Part shown: in pieces, positions 8,524-16,008 of the stretch
Numbering within the stretch: the stretch's first letter is position 1
Layout of the letters: every line of letters begins with the position of its first letter
Assembly (NCBI RefSeq): GCF_006349365.1
Contig: NZ_CP040899.1
Span: 3,390,626-3,454,625, forward strand
Reading direction: 5' to 3'
Origin: Georgenia wutianyii
GTDB lineage: Bacteria; Actinomycetota; Actinomycetes; Actinomycetales; Actinomycetaceae
DNA length: 64,000 nt
Notes under the pieces: generated by a model
Databases searched by the model: none
What the model was told of the DNA's origin: nothing
What the model saw: the letters and a program-made list of their open reading frames with translations, nothing else
Position numbers and translations under genes: made by a program

Positions 8524-9945
8524 ATGGCGCAGCAGACCGGACCCGCACCCGAGAGCTCGGTCGTCATCGGGGACCCGTACCACGTCCACCCCGACGGCGT
8601 CCGCGAGCCGCCGACGACGTGGCGCGGGTCGCTGCGCTTCTTCGGCCCCGGGCTCATCGTCTCGGCCTCGATCGTCGGCGCCGGGGAGCTCATCACCGCG
8701 ACCGCGCTCGGCGCCGAGGCCGGCTTCGTCCTGCTGTGGCTCGTCATCTTCTCCACGCTCGTCAAGGTCGCCGTCCAGGTGGAGATGGCCCGCTTCTCGA
8801 TCGTCACCGGGCTGGGCGGCATGGAGGGCTACACCCGCGTCCCGCCGCGGGTGGGCAACGTCGGCTGGGTCTTCGTCCTGTGGGCCCTCATGGCCCTGTC
8901 CAAGCTCATCCAGACCGGCGGCCTCATCGGCGGGATGGCCGCCGCGCTGAGCATCCTCCTGCCGATCGGCTCCGGGCCTCTCGAGGCGACGTCGCTGACG
9001 ATCTGGGCCGTCGTCGTCACAGTCCTGGCGATCGTCACGCTGTACTCCAACCGGTACGGGCTCATCGAGAAGGTCGCCGTCTTCCTCACGATGACGTTCG
9101 TCGTCGTCACCCTCGTCATCGCGCTCGGCCTCCCGGCGACCGAGTACGCCTACTCCGCCGGCGACCTCGCCTCCGGCCTGACCCTGTCGCTGCCGGTCGG
9201 GGCCATCGGGGTCGCGGTCGCGATGTTCGGGCTCACCGGGGTGGGGTCGGAGGAGATCACCGCCTACACCTACTGGTGCCTGGAGAAGGGCTACGGCCGC
9301 TGGTCCGGACCCGACGACGGCTCGGAGGCCTACCGGCGCCGGGCGCGCGGGTGGATCGCCGTCATGCAGAAGGACGCGCTGGTCGCGTGGGTGATCTACA
9401 CGGTGAGCACGATGTCGTTCTACGTCATGGGCGCCGCCGTGCTGCACCCGCAGGGGCTCGTGCCCGAGGGCAACGACATGATCGAGGTGCTCTCCCAGAC
9501 CTATGCGAGCGTCCTGGGCGAGTGGGGCCGGGTGCTCTACCTCGTCGGCGCGCTCGCCGCGCTCGGTTCGACGATCTGGGCCGCGGTGCCGTCCTGGGCA
9601 CGGTCGTGGGCGAACGCGCTGAGCATCCTCGGGGTCTTCGACTGGGCGGACGCCGACCGGCGCAACCGGTGGATGCGCGTGTTCATCGTCGCGCTGCCCC
9701 TCCTCTGGCTGCTCACCTACCTGTGGATCTCCTCCCCGTTCGTCATGATCCTCATCGGCGGGGTGGCCGGCGGCATCTTCCTCGCCGCCGTCGCCGTCGC
9801 CGCCTGGTACCTGCGCGCCCGGTACGTCCAGCCGGAGCTGCGTGGCGGCCGGTTCGCCGCGAGCGCGCTCGCCGTCAGCGGGATCGCGATCCTCCTCCTC
9901 GGCGTCTACTCGGCACTCAGCGCCACCGGGCTCGTCTCGGTGTGA
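8524..9945 (+). CDS. Nramp-family transporter lacking the canonical metal-binding motifs
   Basis: The 473-aa product has about 11 membrane helices and Nramp-family spacing, beginning with SLRFFGPGLIVSASIVGAGELITATALGAEAG. Classical Nramp/MntH proteins carry DPGN in helix 1 and MPHN in helix 6 to hold Mn2+/Fe2+. Here helix 1 reads VGAGEL and helix 6 reads FGLTGVGSEEITAYTYW, so neither motif is present. Such divergent members include magnesium-type (NRMT) and uncharacterised transporters, so the substrate is open. ATG 8524 is preceded by a purine-rich GAGGGAG. The gene overlaps the converging WYL regulator by 40 bp. Confidence 0.8.
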   Translation: MAQQTGPAPESSVVIGDPYHVHPDGVREPPTTWRGSLRFFGPGLIVSASIVGAGELITATALGAEAGFVLLWLVIFSTLVKVAVQVEMARFSIVTGLGGMEGYTRVPPRVGNVGWVFVLWALMALSKLIQTGGLIGGMAAALSILLPIGSGPLEATSLTIWAVVVTVLAIVTLYSNRYGLIEKVAVFLTMTFVVVTLVIALGLPATEYAYSAGDLASGLTLSLPVGAIGVAVAMFGLTGVGSEEITAYTYWCLEKGYGRWSGPDDGSEAYRRRARGWIAVMQKDALVAWVIYTVSTMSFYVMGAAVLHPQGLVPEGNDMIEVLSQTYASVLGEWGRVLYLVGALAALGSTIWAAVPSWARSWANALSILGVFDWADADRRNRWMRVFIVALPLLWLLTYLWISSPFVMILIGGVAGGIFLAAVAVAAWYLRARYVQPELRGGRFAASALAVSGIAILLLGVYSALSATGLVSV

Positions 9946-10901
9946 GGGGCCGGGCGGTCGGCGGCGCGGGTGAGGCGGCCGGCGACCGTGCGGAGGTGGT
10001 CGCGCAGCGACGCGGGCGACTCGACGGTGAAGTCGGCCTCGAGCTCGACGAGCGCGACGGCGAGCCACCGCACGGAGTCGCCGTCGAGCCGGAGCCGACT
10101 GGTGCGCGCGTCGACGGGCTCGACCTGCCCGATCGTCGCCCAGCGCCGCATGCGATCGCTGTCCGCCGGCTCGTGGACGAGGACGACCGCCTTCTCCTGC
10201 CACAGGTCGCGCACCCGGCGCTGGAGGTAGGCCCCGGCGTCCTGCCCGGGCAGCTCGCGCGGGGTGAAGCGGCGGCCCAGGGGGATGCGGGGGCGGAGCC
10301 GGTCGACGCGGAAGGTGCGCCAGTCCTCCCGCTCGACGTCCCAGGCGACGAGGTACCAGCGCCCGGTCCAGGCGACGAGCCCGTAGGGCTCCACCTCCCG
10401 CCGCGACTCGGTGCCGTCACCGCGGACGTAGTCGAAGCGCAGGCACAGGTGGTCGCGGCAGGCGCCGGCGAGGGTCATGAGCACCTCGGGGTCGACGACG
10501 GCGACCCCCGGCAGGTGGACGACGCTCTCCCCCAGCCGCTGCACCCGCGCCCGCAGCCGCGCGGGCAGCACCAGCTGGAGCTTGCCGAGGGCGCGCTGGG
10601 CCGCCTCCCCCACGCCGTGGACGTTGCTGCTCGCCGCCGTCGTGAGCGCGATCGCGGCGGCGACGGCCTCGTCGCTGAGGAACTGCAACGGTGGCAGCCG
10701 GGCGCCGTCGCCGAGCCGGTAGCCACCGCCGACGCCCTTGACCGCGTGGACGGGGTAGTCGAGCTCGCGCAGCTTGTCGACGTCGCGGCGCAGCGTGCGG
10801 CCGCTGACGCCGAGCCGCTCGGCGAGCTCGGCGCCGGGCCACTCGCGCCGCAGCTGGAGCAGGCTGAGGAGCTCGAGCATCCGCCGGGAGGAATCCACCA
10901 T
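9906..10901 (-). CDS. WYL-domain (YafY-type) transcriptional regulator
   Basis: The 331-aa product has an N-terminal winged helix-turn-helix (residues 1-60: LAERLGVSGRTLRRDVDKLRELDYPV) followed by VKGVGGGYRLG, then a WYL ligand-sensing domain (about 140-225, with GRWYLVAWDVEREDWRTFRVDR) and a WCX-type C-terminal domain. Such proteins sense small ligands or nucleic acids through the WYL domain and act as repressors or activators. ATG 10901 is preferred over the GTG nine bases upstream for Shine-Dalgarno spacing. It is divergent from a small membrane-protein gene, with a strong palindrome between them. Confidence 0.88.
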   Translation of the reverse strand: MVDSSRRMLELLSLLQLRREWPGAELAERLGVSGRTLRRDVDKLRELDYPVHAVKGVGGGYRLGDGARLPPLQFLSDEAVAAAIALTTAASSNVHGVGEAAQRALGKLQLVLPARLRARVQRLGESVVHLPGVAVVDPEVLMTLAGACRDHLCLRFDYVRGDGTESRREVEPYGLVAWTGRWYLVAWDVEREDWRTFRVDRLRPRIPLGRRFTPRELPGQDAGAYLQRRVRDLWQEKAVVLVHEPADSDRMRRWATIGQVEPVDARTSRLRLDGDSVRWLAVALVELEADFTVESPASLRDHLRTVAGRLTRAADRPAPHTETSPVALSAE

Positions 10902-10922
10902 CTCCCCCACCCTTCCCGGTGC

Positions 10923-10943
10923 AGCGGACAGTGGGTGTCCGCT
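10923..10943. promoter_or_regulatory. putative WYL-regulator operator
   Basis: AGCGGACA (10923-10930) and TGTCCGCT (10936-10943) are perfect 8-bp inverted arms around a 5-bp centre. The site lies in the 89-bp divergent region between the WYL gene and the small membrane-protein gene, the normal place for a shared operator. Binding by this regulator is inferred. Confidence 0.55.
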
Positions 10944-10990
10944 TCGGTTCCTAGCGTGGCAGGTGCCAGCCCCACCCGGAAGGACGTGCC

Positions 10991-11191
10991 ATGGACCTGC
11001 ACCAGCTCGACGCCTTTGCGGCCCGGAGCGTCGACGTCACACTCGCCGAGTTCCATCGCCACCAGCACCTGCCGGTCTCGCGCCCGGTACGCCCCCAGTA
11101 CCGCCGCCGGCACGCGGCCGTGGCGATGGGCACCACGCTCGGGGTCGCCGTCCCGGCCGTGACGACGGTCGTCATCGCGGTGGTCCGCTAG
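10991..11191 (+). CDS. small membrane protein (66 aa), function unknown
   Basis: The product has a His/Arg-rich N-terminal half (LHQLDAFAARSVDVTLAEFHRHQHLP) and a single predicted membrane helix at the C-terminus (AAVAMGTTLGVAVPAVTTVV), ending in one basic residue. GGAAGGA at 10978-10984 gives a good ribosome binding site for ATG 10991. A palindromic operator lies upstream and a 13-bp perfect hairpin downstream, so it looks like an independently expressed, WYL-controlled gene. I do not recognise the family. Confidence 0.65.
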   Translation: MDLHQLDAFAARSVDVTLAEFHRHQHLPVSRPVRPQYRRRHAAVAMGTTLGVAVPAVTTVVIAVVR

Positions 11192-11264
11192 GAGTCGGTG
11201 GTGGGAGGTGGCCCCTCCCGCCACCGGCACGGACGCGCGGTGGAGGGCCGCGCGCCGGCACGTG

Positions 11265-11295
11265 CGACCCCGGGAGCTACCGGCTCCCGGGGTCG
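11265..11295 (+). terminator. strong hairpin after the small membrane-protein gene
   Basis: Arms 11265-11277 and 11283-11295 are perfectly complementary over 13 bp, with a 5-nt loop (TACCG). It begins 73 nt after the stop codon at 11191. There is no T-tract. Confidence 0.6.
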
Positions 11296-11449
11296 TCGCG
11301 CAGCAGGGTGAGCGCCGGTGAGCCGGACGGTGAGGACGAGAACTGCGGCGGTGTGCCGCAGCGCGATCGTCACCGCGTCCGCCGGCCGAGCGCAGCGCTG
11401 GCGAGCGCCGTGGCCACGGCCCCGAGCGCGCGGCACCCCGCGGGTGTCC

Positions 11450-11567
11450 CCGCCGGTTTCCTGCCACCAAGTCCCCCGGCAGCACTCCCGAGCGCCCGCC
11501 ACCCGGCGTGTCGCCCGCGTGTCGCGGACTTGGTGGCAGATTCTGCGCGCTCGGCGGGCCGCCGGGG
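11450..11567. repeat. stem-loop repeat family A, copy 1
   Basis: This 118-bp unit is repeated at 11633-11750 with a single mismatch. It contains perfect 14-bp inverted arms CTGCCACCAAGTCC (11461-11474) and GGACTTGGTGGCAG (11526-11539), and two CGTGTCGC-type words just before the right arm. A diverged third copy lies at 41676-41755. No gene lies in 11296-11758. Confidence 0.8.
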
Positions 11568-11632
11568 GGCGGCCGGTCCGCCCAGCCCGCTGCGCCGGCG
11601 CGTGGGCGCGGGGCGCGCGGCCCGCGGTGTCA

Positions 11633-11750
11633 CCGCCGGTTTCCTGGCACCAAGTCCCCCGGCAGCACTCCCGAGCGCCCGCCACCCGGCGTGTCGCCCG
11701 CGTGTCGCGGACTTGGTGGCAGATTCTGCGCGCTCGGCGGGCCGCCGGGG
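11633..11750. repeat. stem-loop repeat family A, copy 2
   Basis: This is a direct repeat of copy 1, 183 bp further on, identical except that the left arm reads CTGGCACC in place of CTGCCACC. It ends 8 bp from the stop codon of the ArsR-type gene, so it may also act as that gene's 3' hairpin. The near identity suggests recent duplication. Confidence 0.8.
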
Positions 11751-11758
11751 CGGGCCTG

Positions 11759-12331
11759 TCAGTCCTCGGGCGGCTCGGAGTGGATCGTGGCCATGACGCG
11801 CACGCGGCGCGAGCCCGGCGGGCGCTGGGACGGGTCGTCACGGGCCTCGAACTTCTCGAAGAGCGCCATGATCTCGTCGCCGAGAGCAGCCGCCTCCTCC
11901 GCGGTCGCCCAGATGCTGCTGTTCATCAGCCGGGTGGCCTCGAGCCACTCCTGCGGCTCCTGGCCGAGGCGCTCCATGGCCGCCCACACCCGCTGCGAGC
12001 GCTGCTGGAAGGTCATCCGCGCGAGCTCGACGGTCGCTTGGACGGAGCCGGGGACGTCGGGGTCGATGCCCGTGGCGTAGCCCCGGCGGGTGACCGGGCG
12101 CCACGGCTTCTCCCGGCCGCGCGGGGCCGCGCGCTCGATGAAGCCGTACTTCTCGAGCATCCGCAGGTGGAAGGAGCAGCTCGCCACCGACTCACCGGTG
12201 AGGTCGGCGCACTGTGTCGCCGTGAGCTCGGCGTGCTCGCCCAGGAGGTCGAGGAGTCGCAGGCGCAGGGGGTGGGACAGCGCCCGGATCCGCTCAGGGG
12301 CGTTGATGAGCTCCCGGTCCTCCATTGGCAT
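11759..12331 (-). CDS. ArsR-type winged-helix transcriptional regulator
   Basis: The 190-aa product has a DNA-binding domain at residues 8-75 (PERIRALSHPLRLRLLDLLGE, then ATQCADLTGESVASCSFHLRMLEKYGFIE), followed by a helical C-terminal domain (about 95-165) of the type seen in non-metal ArsR/HTH_20 regulators. The metal-site Cys-x-Cys-x-x-Asp pattern of SmtB/ArsR sensors is absent, so the signal is probably not a metal. The start is the first of two Met codons (12331 or 12325). A 12-bp palindrome 18 bp upstream probably mediates autoregulation. No target gene is obvious; the next gene, a DedA protein, is divergent. Confidence 0.82.
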   Translation of the reverse strand: MPMEDRELINAPERIRALSHPLRLRLLDLLGEHAELTATQCADLTGESVASCSFHLRMLEKYGFIERAAPRGREKPWRPVTRRGYATGIDPDVPGSVQATVELARMTFQQRSQRVWAAMERLGQEPQEWLEATRLMNSSIWATAEEAAALGDEIMALFEKFEARDDPSQRPPGSRRVRVMATIHSEPPED

Positions 12332-12349
12332 GCCACAACTCTAGAGGTC

Positions 12350-12361
12350 TCTTGCGCAAGA
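12350..12361. promoter_or_regulatory. palindrome in the ArsR-type gene promoter
   Basis: TCTTGCGCAAGA is a perfect 12-bp palindrome upstream of the ArsR-type start. A second short palindrome, CTCTAGAG, sits at 12339-12346. The TTGCGCAA-type core and its position fit an autoregulatory operator; this is inference. Confidence 0.45.
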
Positions 12362-12724
12362 AGTGCTGTCCACTCCCGCCACCCCGCACCCGCGCTCCGG
12401 CCCCCACCGCCCACGACCTGCCGCCCTCCTTCTCCGCCGAGCACTGGATCGCGCACGTCCGGATCCCCTTGCCCCTCTCGCGGATCGCTGGCCGAGCGCT
12501 GGATGCTGCACGCCCACACCCGGCCGCCGCCGCTGACCCGCGGCGGGAGGGAACAGGCAGCGCTGAATTTCGGTTGTCCCGCCCACCGCCCGCTGCGAGG
12601 GTGGACCGCCTCGACGGGCCGCGCGCCCACACCCCCTCCCCGCACCTGACCCTGACCCCGCACCAGGGTGCGACCAGGGTCCTGCCGGATACCGCTGCCT
12701 GCCTGCTCACGATTCGCTGGGACC
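12362..12724. other. intergenic region, no gene seen
   Basis: This 363-bp stretch lies between the divergent ArsR-type and DedA genes. Frames that cross it have no recognisable domain or ribosome binding site. The words CCGAGCACTGGATC and CCGAGCGCTGGATG occur about 65 bp apart near 12437 and 12492 as an imperfect repeat. I see nothing else. Confidence 0.5.
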
Positions 12725-13402
12725 ATGCCGGACCTCATCACCGCGCTGCCCGAGGCGTTCAGCCCCGCGCTCCTCGTCGTCGCCGCCCTGCTCGCCTTCC
12801 TCGAGTCCGCCCTCGGCCTGGGGGTCCTCGTGCCCGGCGAGCTCGGCGCGGTCCTCCTCGGGGCCGCCGCCACCACCCCGGTGCAGGCGCTCCTCGCCCT
12901 CGCCGTCCTCACGGCCGCGGCCTCGGCCGCCGACCACGTCGGCTACGCCGTCGGGCGCCGCTGGGGCAGCCGCCTGCGCGGCACCCGTCTCGTGCGGCGG
13001 CTCGGCACCGAGCACTGGGACCGGGCGGGGACGATGCTCCGCCGCCGCGGCGCGAGCGCGCTCGTCGTCAGCCGCCTGCTGCCCCTCGTGCGCACGCTCA
13101 TGCCGGCCGCCGCGGGTGCCGCCCGGATCCGCTACCGGCGCTTCCTCGCCGGGTCGGTCACCGGCACGCTCGTGTGGGCGGCGGGCTGGCTCGCCGTCGG
13201 CACCTTCGGCGGCCTGGCCCTGCCGCACCTGGCCGACTCCCTCGGCCGGCTCGGGTGGGTCGTGCTCGCGGGTCTCATCGTCCTCGGCGGTCTCCTCGTC
13301 CTGTGGCGACGGGCGCGTCAGCGGGCGCTCGTGCGCGCGCTCGACCTCGCGGTCCCGGAGCGCGAGCTCACCCGGGTACCGGCGCCGTGCCCAGGTCCCT
13401 GA
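12725..13402 (+). CDS. DedA/VTT-family membrane protein
   Basis: The 225-aa product has the DedA (SNARE-associated/VTT) layout: a re-entrant region with LESALGLGVLVPGE at about residues 24-37, then SAADHVGYAVGRRWG, and the basic motif SRLLPLVRTLMPAAAGAARIRYRRF, in which the conserved Arg and Pro-Ala-Gly occur. DedA proteins support membrane lipid (undecaprenyl-phosphate or phosphatidylethanolamine) flipping and envelope homeostasis. ATG 12725 is chosen because the longer frame upstream shows no membrane or domain similarity. The 3' end overlaps a broken acetyltransferase on the other strand. Confidence 0.85.
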   Translation: MPDLITALPEAFSPALLVVAALLAFLESALGLGVLVPGELGAVLLGAAATTPVQALLALAVLTAAASAADHVGYAVGRRWGSRLRGTRLVRRLGTEHWDRAGTMLRRRGASALVVSRLLPLVRTLMPAAAGAARIRYRRFLAGSVTGTLVWAAGWLAVGTFGGLALPHLADSLGRLGWVVLAGLIVLGGLLVLWRRARQRALVRALDLAVPERELTRVPAPCPGP

Positions 13403-13589
13403 GGAGCACCGGCTCGGCCGTCCCGTCCGGGCGCGGCCGGCGGCCCGTCTCCCGGTAGCCGAGGCGCACGTAGAGCCGCCGGGCGGCCTCGTTGTCCTCG
13501 GCGACGTGCATCATCACCGCCCGCCCTCCGCGCGCACGCACCCGCCCCTCTGCGGTCGCGACGAGCAGGCTGCCGACGCCCCGGCGCGG
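13368..13589 (-). pseudogene. C-terminal remnant of a GNAT acetyltransferase
   Basis: Directly after the photolyase stop codon, and in the same frame, the complementary strand encodes RRGVGSLLVATAEGRVRARGG and EDNEAARRLYVRLGYRETGRR, then stops at 13368. These are the acetyl-CoA-binding (RxxGxG-like) and C-terminal segments of GNAT N-acetyltransferases. The first half of a normal GNAT (about 70-80 residues) is missing and there is no start signal, so this is a broken gene. The fragment overlaps the end of the DedA gene. Deletion or rearrangement that placed the photolyase end here is the simplest explanation. Confidence 0.7.
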
Positions 13590-14942
13590 TCAGGCCGCGC
13601 GGGCGGACTCGTAGCGGCGCAGCGCCTCGGCCCGCTCCGCGGCGTGGTCGACGATGCGCTCGGGGTACCCGTGGGCGAGCCCGTCGGGCACCCGCCACGG
13701 CTGGTGCACGGCCGCGCCCGGGACGTGGGCGAGCTCGGGGACGTGGCGGCGCACGTAGTCGCCCGCCGGGTCGAACCGCTCCCCCTGGCTCACCGGGTTG
13801 AAGACCCGGAAGTAGGGGGCGGCGTCGGTACCGGTGCCGGCCACCCACTGCCAGCCGTGGTTGTTGGAGGCGAGGTCGCCGTCGGCGAGGTGGGCGAGGA
13901 AGTGGCGGGCGCCGTGGGGCCACCACACGTGGAGGTCCTTGACGAGGAAGCTCGCCACGACCATCCGTGCCCGGTTGTGCATCCACCCGGTCTCGCGCAG
14001 CTGGCGCATGGCGGCGTCGACGAAGGGGTAGCCGGTGCGCCCCTCCTCCCACGCGCGGACGTGGGCGGCGGGCGTACCCGCCGGGTCCTCGTAGGCCATC
14101 GAGCGCAGGCCATCGTTCAGGTCGCTCCACGCGGAGGCGGGGTGGTGCCACAGGACGTCGGCGTAGAACTCCCGCCAGCACAGCTCGGTGACATAGCGCC
14201 GGGCGGCCTCGGTGCGCCCGGCCGGGTGGGCGGCGACGTCGGCGAGCATGGTCCGCGGGTGGATCGTGCCGTACTTGAGGTGGACCGACATCTGCGACGT
14301 CGCGTCGAGGTCGGGGCGGTCACGGGCGGTGTCGTAGCGGGCGAGGTCGGTGTCGAGGAACTCCGCCCACCGCTCCCGGGCCGCGGCCTCGCCGACGGCG
14401 TGGGTGGGCGGGCCGTCGGCGCCGGGCAGCTCCTCGGTCGCCACGCCCCGGCGCCACCGGAGCCGGGCGGGCGGCGGGGCGGGCGGCGGGCTGCCGTGGT
14501 CGCGCCAGGCCCGGGAGAAGGGGGTGAAGACGCGGTAGGGGTCGCCGTCGGCCTTGCGCACGACGCCCGGCCCGACGGCGTAGGGGGTGCCGGTGGCGAC
14601 GAGCGGCACGTCGCCCAGGGCCGCGGCGACGCGGGCGTCGCGGCGGCGCCCGTAGGGGGTGGTCTCGCGGCTCACGTGGACGCTGCCCGCGCCGGACTCC
14701 CGGACCAGCCGGGGGACCTCCTCCTCCGGGCGGCCGGTACGCACGACGAGCGCGCGGTCGGTCGACTCCCGGAGGTCCTCCAGGGCCGCGACGAGATGCG
14801 CGCGGCGCACCGGGCCGGCGGTGGCGAGCAGCGCGGGGTCGACGACGAACACCGGCAGCACCTGCCCGCCCTCATGGGCGGCGAGCAGCGCCGGCAGGTC
14901 GTGGAGGCGCAGGTCGCGGCGCAGCCACAGGACGGCGGTCAC
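13590..14942 (-). CDS. phr: deoxyribodipyrimidine photolyase (cryptochrome/photolyase family)
   Basis: The 450-aa product repairs UV-induced pyrimidine dimers using light. The N-terminal alpha/beta antenna-binding domain starts VTAVLWLRRDLRLHDLPAL. The FAD-binding domain contains SVHLKYGTIHPRTM, ELCWREFYADVLWHHP, PFVDAAMRQLRETGWMHNRARM and DLASNNHGWQWVAGTGTDAAPYFRVFNP, which include the FAD contacts and the Trp electron-transfer region. GTG 14942 is chosen because GGAGG lies 8 nt upstream; the ATG between them is out of frame and stops after three codons. The stop codon is followed directly by an in-frame acetyltransferase remnant. Confidence 0.93.
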   Translation of the reverse strand: MTAVLWLRRDLRLHDLPALLAAHEGGQVLPVFVVDPALLATAGPVRRAHLVAALEDLRESTDRALVVRTGRPEEEVPRLVRESGAGSVHVSRETTPYGRRRDARVAAALGDVPLVATGTPYAVGPGVVRKADGDPYRVFTPFSRAWRDHGSPPPAPPPARLRWRRGVATEELPGADGPPTHAVGEAAARERWAEFLDTDLARYDTARDRPDLDATSQMSVHLKYGTIHPRTMLADVAAHPAGRTEAARRYVTELCWREFYADVLWHHPASAWSDLNDGLRSMAYEDPAGTPAAHVRAWEEGRTGYPFVDAAMRQLRETGWMHNRARMVVASFLVKDLHVWWPHGARHFLAHLADGDLASNNHGWQWVAGTGTDAAPYFRVFNPVSQGERFDPAGDYVRRHVPELAHVPGAAVHQPWRVPDGLAHGYPERIVDHAAERAEALRRYESARAA

Positions 14943-14980
14943 GGCACCATCCTCCGGTCGCCGCGCCCCGCGCGCCCGGG

Positions 14981-15883
14981 CTACCGGGTGACGGTGATGC
15001 GCGCCGTCGTCGTGTGCTCCTCGCCGAGGGCCAGGACGACGGCGTCGCCGAGCGCGTTGGCGGTCTCGACGCACACCATCGAGGGCCACTCGTCGTCGCC
15101 GTAGTCGGGCATCGCGGCGGCCTTGTCCACCCAGGGGTTCCACACGACGGTGTTGGCCGAGCCGTCCTTGTCCACCCCGATCCGGCGGCCGGCGCCCTCG
15201 TCGACGACGACGGCGGTCGCGGTGCTCGCGTAGACCCGGTCGGTCTCCCCGGTGAACGTCACCTCGCCCTCCTGGGTGAGGAGGTCAGGGCCGGCGCCGG
15301 GCGCCTTGTCGAGGTAGGTCGCGCCGTCGAGGCCGTCGACCGTCGTCGTGCGGACGTCGGAGACGGCGAGGTAGGTGTGCAGCGCCTCCTCGTAGGAGAT
15401 CTCCTCGGGCCCGGTGTTGCGGACGGTGAGCGCGACGGTGAGCTCGCGGCCGAAGGTCACCGTGCAGGTCGCGGTGAACGGGTGCGGCCAGGAGGCCGCG
15501 GCGGGGACGCCGGCGGCGTCGGCGTCGGTGAGGCGCAGGGTGAGGGTGACCGCGCCGTCGCGCTCCTCGGCGGCCTCGAGCCGCCAGGGGGCCAGGCGCG
15601 CGAAGCCGTGGGCGGGCGGGGCGAGGCCGGGCTCGCGGCCGGGCCCGAACCACGGGAAGCAGATCGGGATGCCGCCGCGGATCGGCTCGCCGGGCGCGAA
15701 GTGGGACGCCCCGCTCATCCAGATCACCGGGTCGGCGCCGGCGGGGGTCCACGCGGTGACGTGGGCGCCCTGGAGGTAGAGCTCTCCCGTGGCGAGCGCG
15801 GTGGCGACCCGCACGACGGGCAGCCCACCCTCCCCCTCGGCGAGCGTGACGGACTCGGGCAGGTCGGCCGCGGTGCTGGTCAT
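14981..15883 (-). CDS. D-hexose-6-phosphate mutarotase (YeaD-like aldose 1-epimerase)
   Basis: The 300-aa product belongs to the galactose mutarotase-like fold, which interconverts alpha and beta anomers of sugars. Markers of the hexose-6-phosphate branch are GGIPICFPWFGPG at about residue 85, the catalytic His in PAHGFARLAPW at about 105, SYEEALHTYLAVSD at about 190, and the C-terminal VVWNPW and VCVETANA segment with the catalytic Glu. TAGCGT lies 8 nt upstream of the start, so translation may be leaderless. It runs in the same direction as the photolyase gene, 38 bp away. Confidence 0.88.
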   Translation of the reverse strand: MTSTAADLPESVTLAEGEGGLPVVRVATALATGELYLQGAHVTAWTPAGADPVIWMSGASHFAPGEPIRGGIPICFPWFGPGREPGLAPPAHGFARLAPWRLEAAEERDGAVTLTLRLTDADAAGVPAAASWPHPFTATCTVTFGRELTVALTVRNTGPEEISYEEALHTYLAVSDVRTTTVDGLDGATYLDKAPGAGPDLLTQEGEVTFTGETDRVYASTATAVVVDEGAGRRIGVDKDGSANTVVWNPWVDKAAAMPDYGDDEWPSMVCVETANALGDAVVLALGEEHTTTARITVTR

Positions 15884-16008
15884 GGCACGGGACGCTACCC
15901 GCCGTCGGGCCGGGGTCGCAGCGGTTGTCACCAGTTGCCCCGGTCAGACCCCGCACCGCGCCTGTCGAAGCCGCCCTCCGGCCGGACCCGGGCCGATAGC
16001 CTCCGGGC

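Noticed and set aside
8439-11162. 907-codon open frame on the + strand
   Set aside because: It shifts across the Nramp and WYL genes with Arg/His-rich text and no domain.
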